A stretch of DNA of 38,712 bases from Deltaproteobacteria bacterium (GTDB lineage Bacteria; Desulfobacterota; JADFVX01), in the NCBI GenBank assembly GCA_029860075.1, contig JAOUBX010000043.1, positions 1 through 38,712 on the forward strand, written 5' to 3'. Made by a program: the position numbers and the translations under genes. The notes under the pieces were generated by a model. It did no database searches, was not told the origin of the DNA, and saw nothing but the letters and a program-made list of their open reading frames with translations. Every line of letters starts with the position of its first letter. Positions within the stretch are counted from its first letter, which is position 1. Of the stretch, positions 18,755 through 27,984 are shown piece after piece.

Positions 18755-18840
18755 ATCTTGGACGGAAGGCAGCACAAAACATAACTCCGGGGAGTTATGA
18801 CTCATCTTAATAAATTAACTGCTTTTCCGTCCCGGTCCGG

Positions 18841-19482
18841 TTATCCGGATCCAAGCGGTACCAAATGTTTTACACCACCTCTCATTTCCCTGATTTCCTT
18901 CATAAGAAGATCGAAATCGCCACTGTTATTGACAAAATCTATTTCCGATGAATTGATCACGAGAAGCGGTGATTCATCATAATGAAAAAAGAACTCGTTA
19001 TAAGCATGCATCAGGGACTGAAGATAGTCCGTGTCAATCTCATTTTCATAGTCCCTGTTCCTTATTTTCACTCTTTCTATCAAAACTTCAGGGCTCGCCT
19101 GAAGAAAAATCACCAGATCCGGTTTCGGTATTTTTGCATCGAGAAGTTTATATATTTTTTCATAAAGATTGACCTCATTTTCATTGAGATTCATGTATGC
19201 AAAAATACGGTCTTTAGCAAATACATAGTCACTTATAATGGTAGAGGAAAAAAGGTCACACTGATTCAGTTCCACCTGCTGCTGATATCGATTAAGCAGA
19301 AAATAAAGTTGGGTCTGAAAAGAAAATTTCTTTCTGTCACGGTAAAAATCTTTTAAAAAAGGATTTTCCTCTACCTGCTCACAAAGAAGAGTGCCATTGA
19401 GTTCATTACTTATCAATCTTGCAAGACTCGTCTTGCCAACTCCGATAGGACCCTCAATGGCTATGTACCTTGCGCCCCTCAT
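18841..19482 (-). CDS. Deoxynucleoside kinase (dAK/dGK-type)
   Basis: A 213-residue member of the deoxynucleoside kinase family, which phosphorylates deoxynucleosides for salvage. The P-loop is GPIGVGKT at 11-18. A DR motif of the DRS type appears in YVFAKDRIFA, and the lid region with arginines is ERVKIRNRDYE. Substrate preference (purine versus pyrimidine) cannot be read from sequence alone. It lies 99 nt upstream of panB on the same strand and may share its transcript. Confidence 0.87.
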   Translation of the reverse strand: MRGARYIAIEGPIGVGKTSLARLISNELNGTLLCEQVEENPFLKDFYRDRKKFSFQTQLYFLLNRYQQQVELNQCDLFSSTIISDYVFAKDRIFAYMNLNENEVNLYEKIYKLLDAKIPKPDLVIFLQASPEVLIERVKIRNRDYENEIDTDYLQSLMHAYNEFFFHYDESPLLVINSSEIDFVNNSGDFDLLMKEIREMRGGVKHLVPLGSG

Positions 19483-19604
19483 GTATTCGATGCAAATGAC
19501 CTCATATAAGATTAAAGTTTCTGTTTTTGTCTACACCTGCATAGCTGCAATAGAAAAATAGGACATAATTTGAATCAAGGATTATTTAAGAAATGTTTTT
19601 AATT

Positions 19605-20000
19605 TTATGGGGTATTTTGTCCGCGAAGAACTGCAGTCTCTTTACTGAGTTTTTTTAAAATTATCTCCAGATCTGCAGTTTTGACCGGTTTATTAAGATA
19701 TTCAACGGCTCCCAGATCCATCGCTTCAAGGTAAGAAGCAATCTCTCCATATCCGGTCATGATAATAACGCCAAGATTGGGGTCGAGCTTTCTCGCCTCC
19801 TTCAAAAGTTCAATACCATTCATATTAGGCATTTTAAGGTCTGTAAGCAGTATGTCGTAATTTGACCTTTTTATACAGTTAACCGCCTCAAATCCGGATG
19901 AACGCGCATCAACATCATAACCCTTCCTGGTTAAGATGGTCTTAAAGCTGTTTCTAATGCCGTCATCATCATCAACTAAAAGAATCTTTATTGAGCTCAT
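19605..20000 (-). CDS. Stand-alone receiver-domain response regulator
   Basis: A 131-residue CheY-like receiver with no output domain. The acidic pocket is Asp10-Asp13, the phospho-acceptor is Asp54 in LLTDLKMP, the switch Thr is Thr82 in IIMTGYGE, and the conserved Lys is Lys104 in LNKPV. No histidine kinase lies in the window, so the partner is unknown. The GAF/HD-GYP gene on the same strand upstream is a possible signalling neighbour. Confidence 0.93.
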   Translation of the reverse strand: MSSIKILLVDDDDGIRNSFKTILTRKGYDVDARSSGFEAVNCIKRSNYDILLTDLKMPNMNGIELLKEARKLDPNLGVIIMTGYGEIASYLEAMDLGAVEYLNKPVKTADLEIILKKLSKETAVLRGQNTP

Positions 20001-20123
20001 ATATTACCCCTAACGAAATAGTAGCAGAACTTGCTCATCTTTTCAATTTAATTCCATTTTCATGAGAAAAAGAAGCAGGCCGATGAAGAAAGATAAATTA
20101 AGACTGAGAGGAACTTCTTCAGC

Positions 20124-20153
20124 TTGATTATTCTTTTAAAATTGTGATAGAAT
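20124..20153 (+). promoter_or_regulatory. Candidate sigma70 promoter for the 77-aa plus-strand gene
   Basis: TTGATT (20124-20129) and TAGAAT (20148-20153) are separated by 18 nt and lie about 45 nt upstream of the ATG at 20200. It is the only plus-strand promoter that makes sense of an isolated plus-strand gene. Confidence 0.45.
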
Positions 20154-20199
20154 TGTATTTTCTCGTGAATTTAATCCACTTACAAGGCGCGCCAGACAA

Positions 20200-20433
20200 A
20201 TGTCAGAAACAGAAACCATTAAAGACCGTTCATTTCTCTATTCCAACCTGTTCAGACCTATCTTGCTTATGATCGGTGCTCTATCTATCCTTCTTGCTAA
20301 AGGTTATGTCAGCGCCAAACTTCTACTGGGACTCATTTTTCTGGATTATTTCACAACGAACCTGGTAAACAAGCTCCCTGTCCCCTTCTGCTTTGCAATA
20401 TTTGTTATCCTCACAATACTTGCAGTCACCTAG
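20200..20433 (+). CDS. Small hypothetical membrane protein (77 aa)
   Basis: One of very few plausible plus-strand genes. It encodes a charged N-terminal 12 residues and two or three hydrophobic segments (about 18-35, 38-54 and 60-76) separated by short loops, so it would sit in the inner membrane. I do not recognise a family. Its TAG overlaps the TAG of the convergent HD-GYP gene in the palindrome CTAG (20430-20433). A promoter-like pair lies upstream, but the ribosome-binding site is weak. Confidence 0.5.
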   Translation: MSETETIKDRSFLYSNLFRPILLMIGALSILLAKGYVSAKLLLGLIFLDYFTTNLVNKLPVPFCFAIFVILTILAVT

Positions 20434-22127
20434 TTTAAGCTTAGAATCTCATCTATCTGCTCAGGATTTAGCTCCTCTTCCGCATACTTTCTAAAAAGCC
20501 CGTTATTCATAAAAAGTTCATAAATTTCTGAATCGATGTGATTATCCTTTTTCATAAATCCAAGAATTTTTACTGCCTGCGATAGCTTCATTGGTTCCTT
20601 ATAAGGTCTGTCTTTTGCGGTAAGTGCCTCAAAGATGTCGGCTACAGCCATAATCCTGGCCTGGAGAGAAAGTTCCTCTGCTTTTAAACCACAGGGATAA
20701 CCCGTCCCATCGAGCTTTTCATGATGACCACTTGCATACTCTGGGATATTAGAGAGCTTTTTTGGAAAAGGAAGCTGTTCAAGCATCTTTTTTGTCATAG
20801 CCACATGATTTTCAATCTTTCTCCTCTCATCATCAGTAAGACTTCCCTTCCTGATGGAAAGATTTCTTAACTCGTCTTTACTGAGATAGTTGCGTTTCTC
20901 TCCATTATAGATATACTTTTTAGCTGCAATAGAATTTATCCTTTCCAGCTTATCATCACTCATGAACTCGCCCGGTGTATTGCAGACGGCAATAAACTCT
21001 TTTTCACCCTCAAGAATTTCAAGTTCCTTTTGCAAGGCGTCATCTATCTTATTAATTTCATCATCATCTGCATTGCCATCTTCATAAAGCGATATTTTCT
21101 TTTTTAAATATTCTCTTTCTTTCTCTCCTGCAATCAACTCATATCTGGTCTTAATCAGCTCAACCCTGTCGTAAATGGTCTCAAGCTTTGTTCTTTTATC
21201 AACAACATATTCGGGTGTTGTAATCTTGCCCACATCATGCATCCAGGTTGCCAGTTTCAGTTCCTCCAGTTCATCAAGGGTAAAATGAATATCTGCAAAA
21301 GGCCCTTCATATTGATTATTAATTTCTTTAGCAATCATCATGGTCAGCTTTACCACCCTATCGATATGGCCTCTCGTATAGGGTGATTTTTCATCAATTG
21401 CAGCGGCAATACTTTCGATAAATGCATATAAAAGGCTTTTAAGATCCTGTATTAGCTGTGCATTGGTAAGAGCCACACCGGCCTGTGAGGCAAGGGAACC
21501 GATAAGCTCCACATATTCGGAAGAAAAATGTGTGACTTCTTTAGTATCGATATCTATGGCATTTAAAAGCTGGAGAACACCGATAATATCATTTTCATGA
21601 TTCTTCATGGGAATAACAAGCATCGATTTTGATCTATATCCCGTTGTCTCATCATATTTTCTTGGTCCCGTAAAATCGAAGCCTTCCGCTTCGTAAACGT
21701 CGGGAATATTAATTATCTCACCGGTAAGGGCAACATAAGATGAGACATTTGAATGATTTGGTTTTCCCTTAACTTCAAGGGGAACGGGAGGGAGAGTTAT
21801 TTCGACGCCACTTGTTCCTCCCATTTTCGTATTCATGGTATCATTCTGTAATATTTCAAAGTTGAGGCACTTATTTTCACTGTCCAGGATATACAGAGTG
21901 CCTGCATCGGCAAATGAAAGTTCTCTGGCGGCATCTACGATCATTTCGAGAAGCTTCTTCATATCTGCTTGTCCGGAGAGCGCAAGCCCTATTGCAGCAA
22001 GTTTTTTTATATGTGAAAGCTGGAAGTCGGCATAGGCCTTGACCTCATTTTGTACGGTCCTTAAAACCCTGTTTAGCCGTTTGTCTTCTTGAGACAGGTC
22101 TTTGGGAATATTAACTTTTTCTTCCAT
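20430..22127 (-). CDS. GAF and HD-GYP domain protein (probable cyclic-di-GMP phosphodiesterase)
   Basis: A cytoplasmic sensor-effector of 565 aa from the ATG at 22127, which has GGGG a few bases upstream; an ATG at 22139 has none. A GAF domain covers about residues 35-215 and binds an unidentified ligand. The HD-GYP domain follows, with HxxR (RGHIDR), the metal HD pair in WMHDVGK (His297-Asp298), and the HHEKLDGTGYP motif near 460, then ARIMAVADIFEALTAKDRPY. A roughly 100-residue charged insertion lies between the HD motif and GYP. HD-GYP enzymes hydrolyse cyclic di-GMP, which controls biofilm or motility; activity is inferred from intact motifs. Confidence 0.9.
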   Translation of the reverse strand: MEEKVNIPKDLSQEDKRLNRVLRTVQNEVKAYADFQLSHIKKLAAIGLALSGQADMKKLLEMIVDAARELSFADAGTLYILDSENKCLNFEILQNDTMNTKMGGTSGVEITLPPVPLEVKGKPNHSNVSSYVALTGEIINIPDVYEAEGFDFTGPRKYDETTGYRSKSMLVIPMKNHENDIIGVLQLLNAIDIDTKEVTHFSSEYVELIGSLASQAGVALTNAQLIQDLKSLLYAFIESIAAAIDEKSPYTRGHIDRVVKLTMMIAKEINNQYEGPFADIHFTLDELEELKLATWMHDVGKITTPEYVVDKRTKLETIYDRVELIKTRYELIAGEKEREYLKKKISLYEDGNADDDEINKIDDALQKELEILEGEKEFIAVCNTPGEFMSDDKLERINSIAAKKYIYNGEKRNYLSKDELRNLSIRKGSLTDDERRKIENHVAMTKKMLEQLPFPKKLSNIPEYASGHHEKLDGTGYPCGLKAEELSLQARIMAVADIFEALTAKDRPYKEPMKLSQAVKILGFMKKDNHIDSEIYELFMNNGLFRKYAEEELNPEQIDEILSLN

Positions 22128-22217
22128 TTGTAACCCCATTTTTTAAAACAGCCAAAATTAAATTATGATCTGACTAAGTGTTAATATTAGAATATTAACA
22201 CATTTGTAAAAAGATGA

Positions 22218-22847
22218 TCAGTCATCATTAAAAGAAATAAATTCCTGAGTCCAATCCCTTGTATCTGCTGCTTCACCCCAGGGCTTTTTCCCATAGAAAA
22301 GTACTCCCGCCGTACTTGCTTCTTCAAAAGTCGCACCTTGCGTCAAAGTCTGCCTCATATCACAATTTTCAAGCTTGGCTCTATTAAAATTACAACCCTG
22401 GACATCAGATCCTTTCAAAGAAGAGTTTCCAAGATCAACATTTTCAAAAGTGGACTCAGGCAAAATTGATTTAAGAACCTTTGAACCCTTCATATTGGCG
22501 TTATCAAAAATTACGCCCTTTCCTTCCATCATAAATATTGATGAATCAACCATTGTCGCATTACTAAAATCTGCCTTATCAATGACTCCTCTCTGAAAAA
22601 ACACATCATCCATTATGGCCTCTTTAAATAGAGTCCCTTCAGCAAAATTTTCCGCCATAAAAGCTCCCGTAAGATCGCATCCAGAAAAGTCGGCACCAGT
22701 TAGCTTGGCACCGGTAAAGGTTGCACCTGACAGATCAACGCCCTTGAAATCAATCTCTGAAAGATCCAGAAAGGAAAGGTCTTCCTCTGCAAGAGATTGT
22801 CCGTTTTCTATATTTTCTATTACTTTGTTCCTATCCATATTCGACAT
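22218..22847 (-). CDS. Pentapeptide-repeat protein
   Basis: A 209-residue soluble protein whose residues 25-175 consist of A(D/N)LXX-type pentapeptides such as LSGATFTGAKLTGADF, which fold into a right-handed quadrilateral beta helix. The short N-terminus is acidic and helical, and the C-terminal 30 residues lack repeats. Functions in the family range from DNA-mimic gyrase protection to unknown, and nothing here decides between them. It lies upstream of the GAF/HD-GYP gene on the same strand, 90 nt away. Confidence 0.88.
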   Translation of the reverse strand: MSNMDRNKVIENIENGQSLAEEDLSFLDLSEIDFKGVDLSGATFTGAKLTGADFSGCDLTGAFMAENFAEGTLFKEAIMDDVFFQRGVIDKADFSNATMVDSSIFMMEGKGVIFDNANMKGSKVLKSILPESTFENVDLGNSSLKGSDVQGCNFNRAKLENCDMRQTLTQGATFEEASTAGVLFYGKKPWGEAADTRDWTQEFISFNDD

Positions 22848-22986
22848 ATAAATCTCTTTCTAAGAATTGTTTTTTTGATGATAGCATAAAAAAAAAAGTG
22901 GGGTAAAGGAGAATAGATATTTTTCTACCCTCTTCATTATGCGATTATTTAGAGTAATGGGGACAAAACTATCCACTACAAATAAA

Positions 22987-23021
22987 AAAAGGGGCCACTG
23001 TTTTAAACAGCAGCCCCTTTT
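22987..23021 (-). terminator. Strong intrinsic terminator after korB
   Basis: GGGGC (22991-22995) pairs with GCCCC (23013-23017), and CTGTT pairs with AACAG inside it, with a CA/CA internal loop. On the minus strand the stem is followed by a run of seven T. The symmetrical A/T flanks could also stop plus-strand transcription. It lies 20-50 nt downstream of the korB stop. Confidence 0.85.
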
Positions 23022-23040
23022 AAGATTTTGGAAGACACTA

Positions 23041-23916
23041 TCAGACTTTGAATATGTCTGCTATCTTCTGGATATCATAGTCGGGACTTCCACCCTGGCT
23101 TTCGATAAGACCGTTGATCTTTTCAACCAGCGTTGGTTTCCTCTCCTGGAAGTAGATTCCCATAAGATCCCTTGCCTCAGGACCCATAGCTACCTCAAGT
23201 GCCTTTGTCCTGCTGTCAGGCGTATAGCCCTCTGGCAGAGGTCTTGTAGTCTCCTTGTAAGAAGCCGCAGTATTGATGCTGTTGAATGAAGGGCATGGCG
23301 AAAGGATATTAACAAATGAGAAACCTTCATGTTCGATTGCCTTCTGGATCAGCTCAGTACAGTCCTTAGGCTTTCCTGAAAATGCCTGGGCAACAAAAGT
23401 TGCACCATAGGTAAGAGCCAATGCAATTGGATTGAAGGGGGTATCAAAGCTGCCATGAGGCGTTGTTTTTGTTTTCATTCCCTCATCACTAGTTGGAGAC
23501 ACCTGACATTTGGTCAAACCGTATACTGAGTTGTCCATGCATACATAGGTAATATCAGTATTCTTCCTGGCAACGTGAGGTACATGACCACCACCGATAG
23601 AGAAACCATCACCATCTCCACCGACGCAGATAACCTCAAGTTCAGGGTTTGCAAGCTTAACACCAGCCGCAACTGGAAGGGCTCTACCGTGGAGCGTATG
23701 CATTGCATAGGCATCTACGAAGTATGGGAGCCTTGAAGAACAACCGATACCTGATACAAATACAGTCTGCTCCGGATCAACTCCGAGTTGGCTGAGCGCC
23801 TTGTAGGTACTGTTCAGAACGGCATAGTCACCGCAACCGGGGCACCATACCGGTGTTATATCACTTTTATACTCCTTGGGAGACAGTTCTAACTTGTTTA
23901 GTGCTGAACTTTTCAT
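23041..23916 (-). CDS. korB: 2-oxoacid:ferredoxin oxidoreductase, beta subunit (probably 2-oxoglutarate)
   Basis: Thiamine-diphosphate and [4Fe-4S] subunit, 291 aa, that decarboxylates a 2-oxoacid and passes electrons to ferredoxin. Cluster cysteines appear in WCPGCGD and GCSSR; the ThDP/Mg motif is GGDGDGFSIGGG followed by MDNSVYGLTKCQ. The ATG overlaps the korA stop as ATGA with a perfect GGAGGTGA 4 nt before it. Position after sucCD and korA points to 2-oxoglutarate as substrate. Confidence 0.93.
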   Translation of the reverse strand: MKSSALNKLELSPKEYKSDITPVWCPGCGDYAVLNSTYKALSQLGVDPEQTVFVSGIGCSSRLPYFVDAYAMHTLHGRALPVAAGVKLANPELEVICVGGDGDGFSIGGGHVPHVARKNTDITYVCMDNSVYGLTKCQVSPTSDEGMKTKTTPHGSFDTPFNPIALALTYGATFVAQAFSGKPKDCTELIQKAIEHEGFSFVNILSPCPSFNSINTAASYKETTRPLPEGYTPDSRTKALEVAMGPEARDLMGIYFQERKPTLVEKINGLIESQGGSPDYDIQKIADIFKV

Positions 23917-25634
23917 CCTATCACCTCCTCAACTTTCTCACACATCTCAGCAGGTGTAAATGGCATACCGCCATAGATGTTATATTTTATCGGGTTGATA
24001 TCGGTCTTTGACCTAATAATCTCTGCAAACTGCCCCTGATAATTGACCTCTGGCACCATGATCTTATCGCATTTTGATGCAAACTCATTGATCTGATCAA
24101 CTGGAAGCGGCCATACCAGCTTGGGATAGAGGGCAGCAACTTTCTTACCCTTAGCCCTCAGGCGCTTCACGGTCTCCCTGACGCATCCAATAGTTGAGCC
24201 CCAGGCAATGAGACCAATATCATTTTGATCATCGCCTTCAAACTCGGCAGGACCATATTCCTCCTCGAGGTTGGCAATCTTATCGTAACGCTTGTCCATC
24301 ATCTTCACACGGTTTACAGGGTCAAATGCGACTCCTCCGCTCTCCTTATGTTCAAGACCGGTGGCTATATGCCTTCCACCTTTGTCACCAGGTAGAGCTA
24401 CTGGAGAGATGTTGTCGTCTGTGATCTCATACCTGAGGTACTTCTCATCACCCTTGGGACCTTCAAAGCGCTTCCTTCTTACCCTCTTGGCCGACTTCAT
24501 ATCAGGCCTTGCTATAGATTCTGTTCTGAAGCCCATTGATCCATCTGAAAGCATGAATACAGGCAACTGGTACTTCTCAGCAAGTTCAAAGGCCTTGATG
24601 GTAAGTTCATAGCAGTCACTAACATTCTCTGCAGCGAGTATGATCCTTGGAGCATCGCCATGGCTACCGTGAGCTGAGATAAAGAGATCGGACTGCTCAT
24701 GTTTGGTTGGCATGCCCGTTGCCGGTCCACCCCTCTGAACACCTACAATAACGAGAGGCGTTTCAGACATACTGGACATACCGATCAACTCCGACATGAG
24801 TGAGATACCGGGGCCGGATGTCGCTGTCATGGATCGCTTTCCTGCATAGGAAGCGCCGATAACGTTAGCAAGGGATGCTATCTCATCTTCGGCCTGAACC
24901 AGCGTTCCACCGGTTTTGTATATATGGTCAGCAGTAAAATAGGCAACCTCTGTTGCTGGTGTTATTGGATAGCAGGAAAAAAACTCAACTCCGGCAGCAA
25001 TACCGCCCAGTCCGGCAGCATCATTTCCGGAGATGATAATCATGTCCTTCTTCTCACTCTTGGTGACTCTGTAGTCATCTGTCTTGGTGAGATTGTTCTT
25101 ACAGTAGTCACGACCAGCTTCCAGGGCCTTGAGGTTGACATCTACAACATCCTGTCCCTTTTTGCTGAACTTATCAATAATGAACTGTTTGAAAAGGTCA
25201 TAATCGAGGTCGAAGAGGCCTGAAAGAGCTCCCATAGCTACCACATTCTTGGAGCGGTAAACACCGAGGTCTTCCTTGGCAATTTTGCTCATAGGAACAG
25301 CATAAGAAATAACACCTTCATGCTCTTCCGGTTCAAAATCTCCACCAGGTCCATCATAAACAAATACCTTGCCTGGTGTAAGGAACTTCTTGTTCATTTC
25401 GTAAGCTTCACCATTGAAGGCAACAAAAATATCAAAACCATCACCTTCACAAAGAATATCCTCATCAGATATTCTCGTTTGGTACATTGCATAACCACCC
25501 TTGATTTCAGCTGGGAAAGTCTTGAATGTAAGAATATTATTACCGGCCTTCGCTGCTATTGCAGCTATGAAGTCACCTGTACTGATAATACCTTCTCCAC
25601 CTTCTCCGCCGACTCTTATAGTAAGATCAGCCAA
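23913..25634 (-). CDS. korA: 2-oxoacid:ferredoxin oxidoreductase, fused gamma-alpha subunit (probably 2-oxoglutarate)
   Basis: A 573-residue protein in which the gamma domain (about 1-185, starting RVGGEGGEGIISTGDF) is fused to the alpha domain (about 195-573). The alpha domain carries the substrate/CoA-region motif YPITPATE and the conserved TSGPGISLM and GGPATGMPTKHEQSD stretches. With KorB it forms the enzyme that oxidatively decarboxylates 2-oxoglutarate to succinyl-CoA and reduced ferredoxin, or runs in reverse. The start is TTG at 25634, preceded by GGAGG at 7 nt. Confidence 0.93.
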   Translation of the reverse strand: MADLTIRVGGEGGEGIISTGDFIAAIAAKAGNNILTFKTFPAEIKGGYAMYQTRISDEDILCEGDGFDIFVAFNGEAYEMNKKFLTPGKVFVYDGPGGDFEPEEHEGVISYAVPMSKIAKEDLGVYRSKNVVAMGALSGLFDLDYDLFKQFIIDKFSKKGQDVVDVNLKALEAGRDYCKNNLTKTDDYRVTKSEKKDMIIISGNDAAGLGGIAAGVEFFSCYPITPATEVAYFTADHIYKTGGTLVQAEDEIASLANVIGASYAGKRSMTATSGPGISLMSELIGMSSMSETPLVIVGVQRGGPATGMPTKHEQSDLFISAHGSHGDAPRIILAAENVSDCYELTIKAFELAEKYQLPVFMLSDGSMGFRTESIARPDMKSAKRVRRKRFEGPKGDEKYLRYEITDDNISPVALPGDKGGRHIATGLEHKESGGVAFDPVNRVKMMDKRYDKIANLEEEYGPAEFEGDDQNDIGLIAWGSTIGCVRETVKRLRAKGKKVAALYPKLVWPLPVDQINEFASKCDKIMVPEVNYQGQFAEIIRSKTDINPIKYNIYGGMPFTPAEMCEKVEEVIG

Positions 25635-25696
25635 TTTGATACCTCCTCTATTTTTCTAGTTTATTAATTTTTTTAATAAGCCACTTATAATAAAGA

Positions 25697-26587
25697 TCAA
25701 GCTGTTTGCTCTTTAGCATTTAACCGCTCAGCCATCATTTTCCCAATATCAGCAGGGCTCTTGGCAACAGTAATTCCGGCAGCTTCAAGAGCTGCAATTT
25801 TCTCAGTTGCAGTACCTTTTCCACCGGAAATAATAGCACCTGCATGTCCCATTCTCTTTCCCGGAGGTGCTGTCATACCTGCAATAAAACCAACAACAGG
25901 TTTTTTAACATTGGCTTTAATAAAATCAGCAGCTTCTTCTTCTGCCGTACCACCGATCTCACCAATCATGACAATACCTTCTGTATCAGGATCTTCATTA
26001 AAAAGAGAAATAACATCAATAAAGTTAGTTCCATTTACAGGATCACCACCAATACCAACACAGGTAGACTGTCCAATACCGAGCTTTGTTAACTGATCAA
26101 CTGCCTCATAGGTAAGGGTGCCGCTTCTTGATACAACGCCAATCTTACCTTCCTTGTGAATGTAACCAGGCATAATTCCGATCTTGCACTCACCGGGAGT
26201 AATAACGCCAGGACAGTTTGGCCCGACAAGGCGACTTTTACTGCCTTCCAGTGCCCTTTTGACTTTCACCATATCTAGAACAGGAATGCCTTCTGTAATA
26301 CAGATAACCAATTCTATTCCTGCATCAACAGCCTCAAGAATAGCATCGGCTGCAAATGGAGGGGGGACGAATATCATTGTTGCATTAGCTCCGGTCGCAT
26401 CAACAGCATCAGCGACAGTATTAAAAACAGGAACACCATCTTCGGTCGTTAGTCCACCCTTACCGGGAGTTACACCACCAACCATCTGAGTTCCATACTC
26501 TTTACACATTTTTGTATGAAAAGCACCTGCACTACCAGTAATACCCTGGCAAATAACTTTCGTATCTTTATTAATTAATATGCTCAT
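25697..26587 (-). CDS. sucD: Succinyl-CoA synthetase, alpha subunit
   Basis: A 296-residue CoA-binding subunit. The Rossmann CoA site begins [11 protein letters not shown], and the phospho-histidine is His248 in [10 protein letters not shown]. Together with SucC it interconverts succinyl-CoA and succinate with substrate-level phosphorylation. The ATG lies two bases after the sucC stop, and korA begins 62 nt downstream, so product and substrate enzymes are in one operon. Confidence 0.97.
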   Translation of the reverse strand: MSILINKDTKVICQGITGSAGAFHTKMCKEYGTQMVGGVTPGKGGLTTEDGVPVFNTVADAVDATGANATMIFVPPPFAADAILEAVDAGIELVICITEGIPVLDMVKVKRALEGSKSRLVGPNCPGVITPGECKIGIMPGYIHKEGKIGVVSRSGTLTYEAVDQLTKLGIGQSTCVGIGGDPVNGTNFIDVISLFNEDPDTEGIVMIGEIGGTAEEEAADFIKANVKKPVVGFIAGMTAPPGKRMGHAGAIISGGKGTATEKIAALEAAGITVAKSPADIGKMMAERLNAKEQTA

Positions 26588-26589
26588 AA

Positions 26590-27756
26590 TTAAGCCCCCT
26601 TCGTCGCAGCAACTACTTTTTCAGCCGCATCTTTCATTCCTTCTGCCGCAATAAGATCAATACCTGACTCTGCAAGCAGTTTTTTACCTAGATCAACATT
26701 TGTCCCTTCAAGTCTGACAACGAGAGGAACCTTAAGGTCAACCTCTTTGGCAGCGGCAATAACACCTGCGGCTATAACATCGCACTTCATAATTCCACCA
26801 AAGATGTTTACCAGAATGGCTTCAACCTTGGGATCAGAAAGAATAATTTTAAAAGCTTCCGTTACCCGCTCTTCAGTCGCACTGCCACCTACGTCAAGGA
26901 AGTTGGCAGGAGAACCACCATGCAATTTAATTGTATCCATAGTTCCCATAGCAAGTCCGGCACCATTCACCATACAGCCAATGTTGCCATCAAGTGAAAT
27001 GTAGCTCAGTTCATGTTTGGAAGCTTCAATTTCATTGGGGTCTTCCTCATCAAAGTCTCTCATCTCTTCAATGGCTTTTTGACGATAGAGAGAGTTACTA
27101 TCAAAATTCATTTTTGCGTCAAGTGCCATTACATCACCACTGCCTGTAACAACCATCGGGTTGATTTCAGCTAGTGAACAATCTGAATCAACAAAAGCCT
27201 GATACAATCCCATCATAAGTTTAACTGTTTTACCTACCTGCGCCTTATCAAGACCAAGGCCAAATGCAAGATTTCTTGCCTGGTATGCCTGAAAACCGAC
27301 AGCCGGATCAACAATCTCTTTGAGAATTTTCTCAGGTGTTTTTTCAGCGACCTCCTCAATCTCCATTCCACCTTCTGTACTGGCCATCATGACAACTCTT
27401 GATGTTGCTCTATCGATGACCATACCAAGGTAAAGCTCCCTTTTGATATCACACCCTTCTTCAACAAGGATTCTTTTAACTTCTTTACCTTCAGGCCCTG
27501 TCTGATGGGTTACCAGTTGCATTCCAAGAATCTCTTTAGCAAATTCTTTAGCTTCAGACTTGGATTTGGCAACCTTCACTCCACCGCCTTTTCCTCTTCC
27601 TCCTGCATGGATCTGCGCCTTTACAACACATACATCGGTTTCCAACTCTCTGGCAATTTCATCCGCTTCGGCTGGTGTATAGGCCACCTTACCATTGGGG
27701 ACAATAACGCCATACTTCCTCAGTATTTCTTTTCCCTGATACTCATGAATATTCAT
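26590..27756 (-). CDS. sucC: Succinyl-CoA synthetase, beta subunit
   Basis: A 388-residue ATP-grasp subunit that binds the nucleotide. It begins [17 protein letters not shown]; the ATP-grasp region has [17 protein letters not shown], and the C-terminal half has [11 protein letters not shown] and VNIFGGI. Nucleotide preference (ATP or GTP) is not decided here. It opens the sucC-sucD-korA-korB operon: a good promoter lies about 35 nt upstream of the ATG, and GGGAG is 7 nt before it. Confidence 0.97.
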   Translation of the reverse strand: MNIHEYQGKEILRKYGVIVPNGKVAYTPAEADEIARELETDVCVVKAQIHAGGRGKGGGVKVAKSKSEAKEFAKEILGMQLVTHQTGPEGKEVKRILVEEGCDIKRELYLGMVIDRATSRVVMMASTEGGMEIEEVAEKTPEKILKEIVDPAVGFQAYQARNLAFGLGLDKAQVGKTVKLMMGLYQAFVDSDCSLAEINPMVVTGSGDVMALDAKMNFDSNSLYRQKAIEEMRDFDEEDPNEIEASKHELSYISLDGNIGCMVNGAGLAMGTMDTIKLHGGSPANFLDVGGSATEERVTEAFKIILSDPKVEAILVNIFGGIMKCDVIAAGVIAAAKEVDLKVPLVVRLEGTNVDLGKKLLAESGIDLIAAEGMKDAAEKVVAATKGA

Positions 27757-27791
27757 ATAAAAACTCCCTATATTTTGAAAGTGAAGGCTGC

Positions 27792-27819
27792 ATTATAGCC
27801 ATTCTGGTAAAATAATCAA
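27792..27819 (-). promoter_or_regulatory. Promoter of the sucCD-korAB operon
   Basis: On the minus strand TTGATT (27814-27819) and TATAAT (27792-27797) are spaced by 16 nt. The predicted start of transcription is about 30 nt upstream of the sucC ATG. Confidence 0.65.
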
Positions 27820-27984
27820 GGATTATCGGTCTCATCAAACTGATTATTTAGTGATCGTAAAATTATGTTCTATTTCCCCATTATCCGGAAGCTATTAAAT
27901 TAATTAAACATTCTACCTGCATTAATTGAAAAACCGGGCCAAAGTAATTTATTCTCACTAAAATCCCCTAAGTATGGAAGATGC

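Noticed and set aside
18742..18777. Longer PanB starts (ATG 18756, TTG 18777)
   Set aside because: Both read through GGGAGG, which sits at the right distance from TTG 18741, and the shorter protein has the family length.
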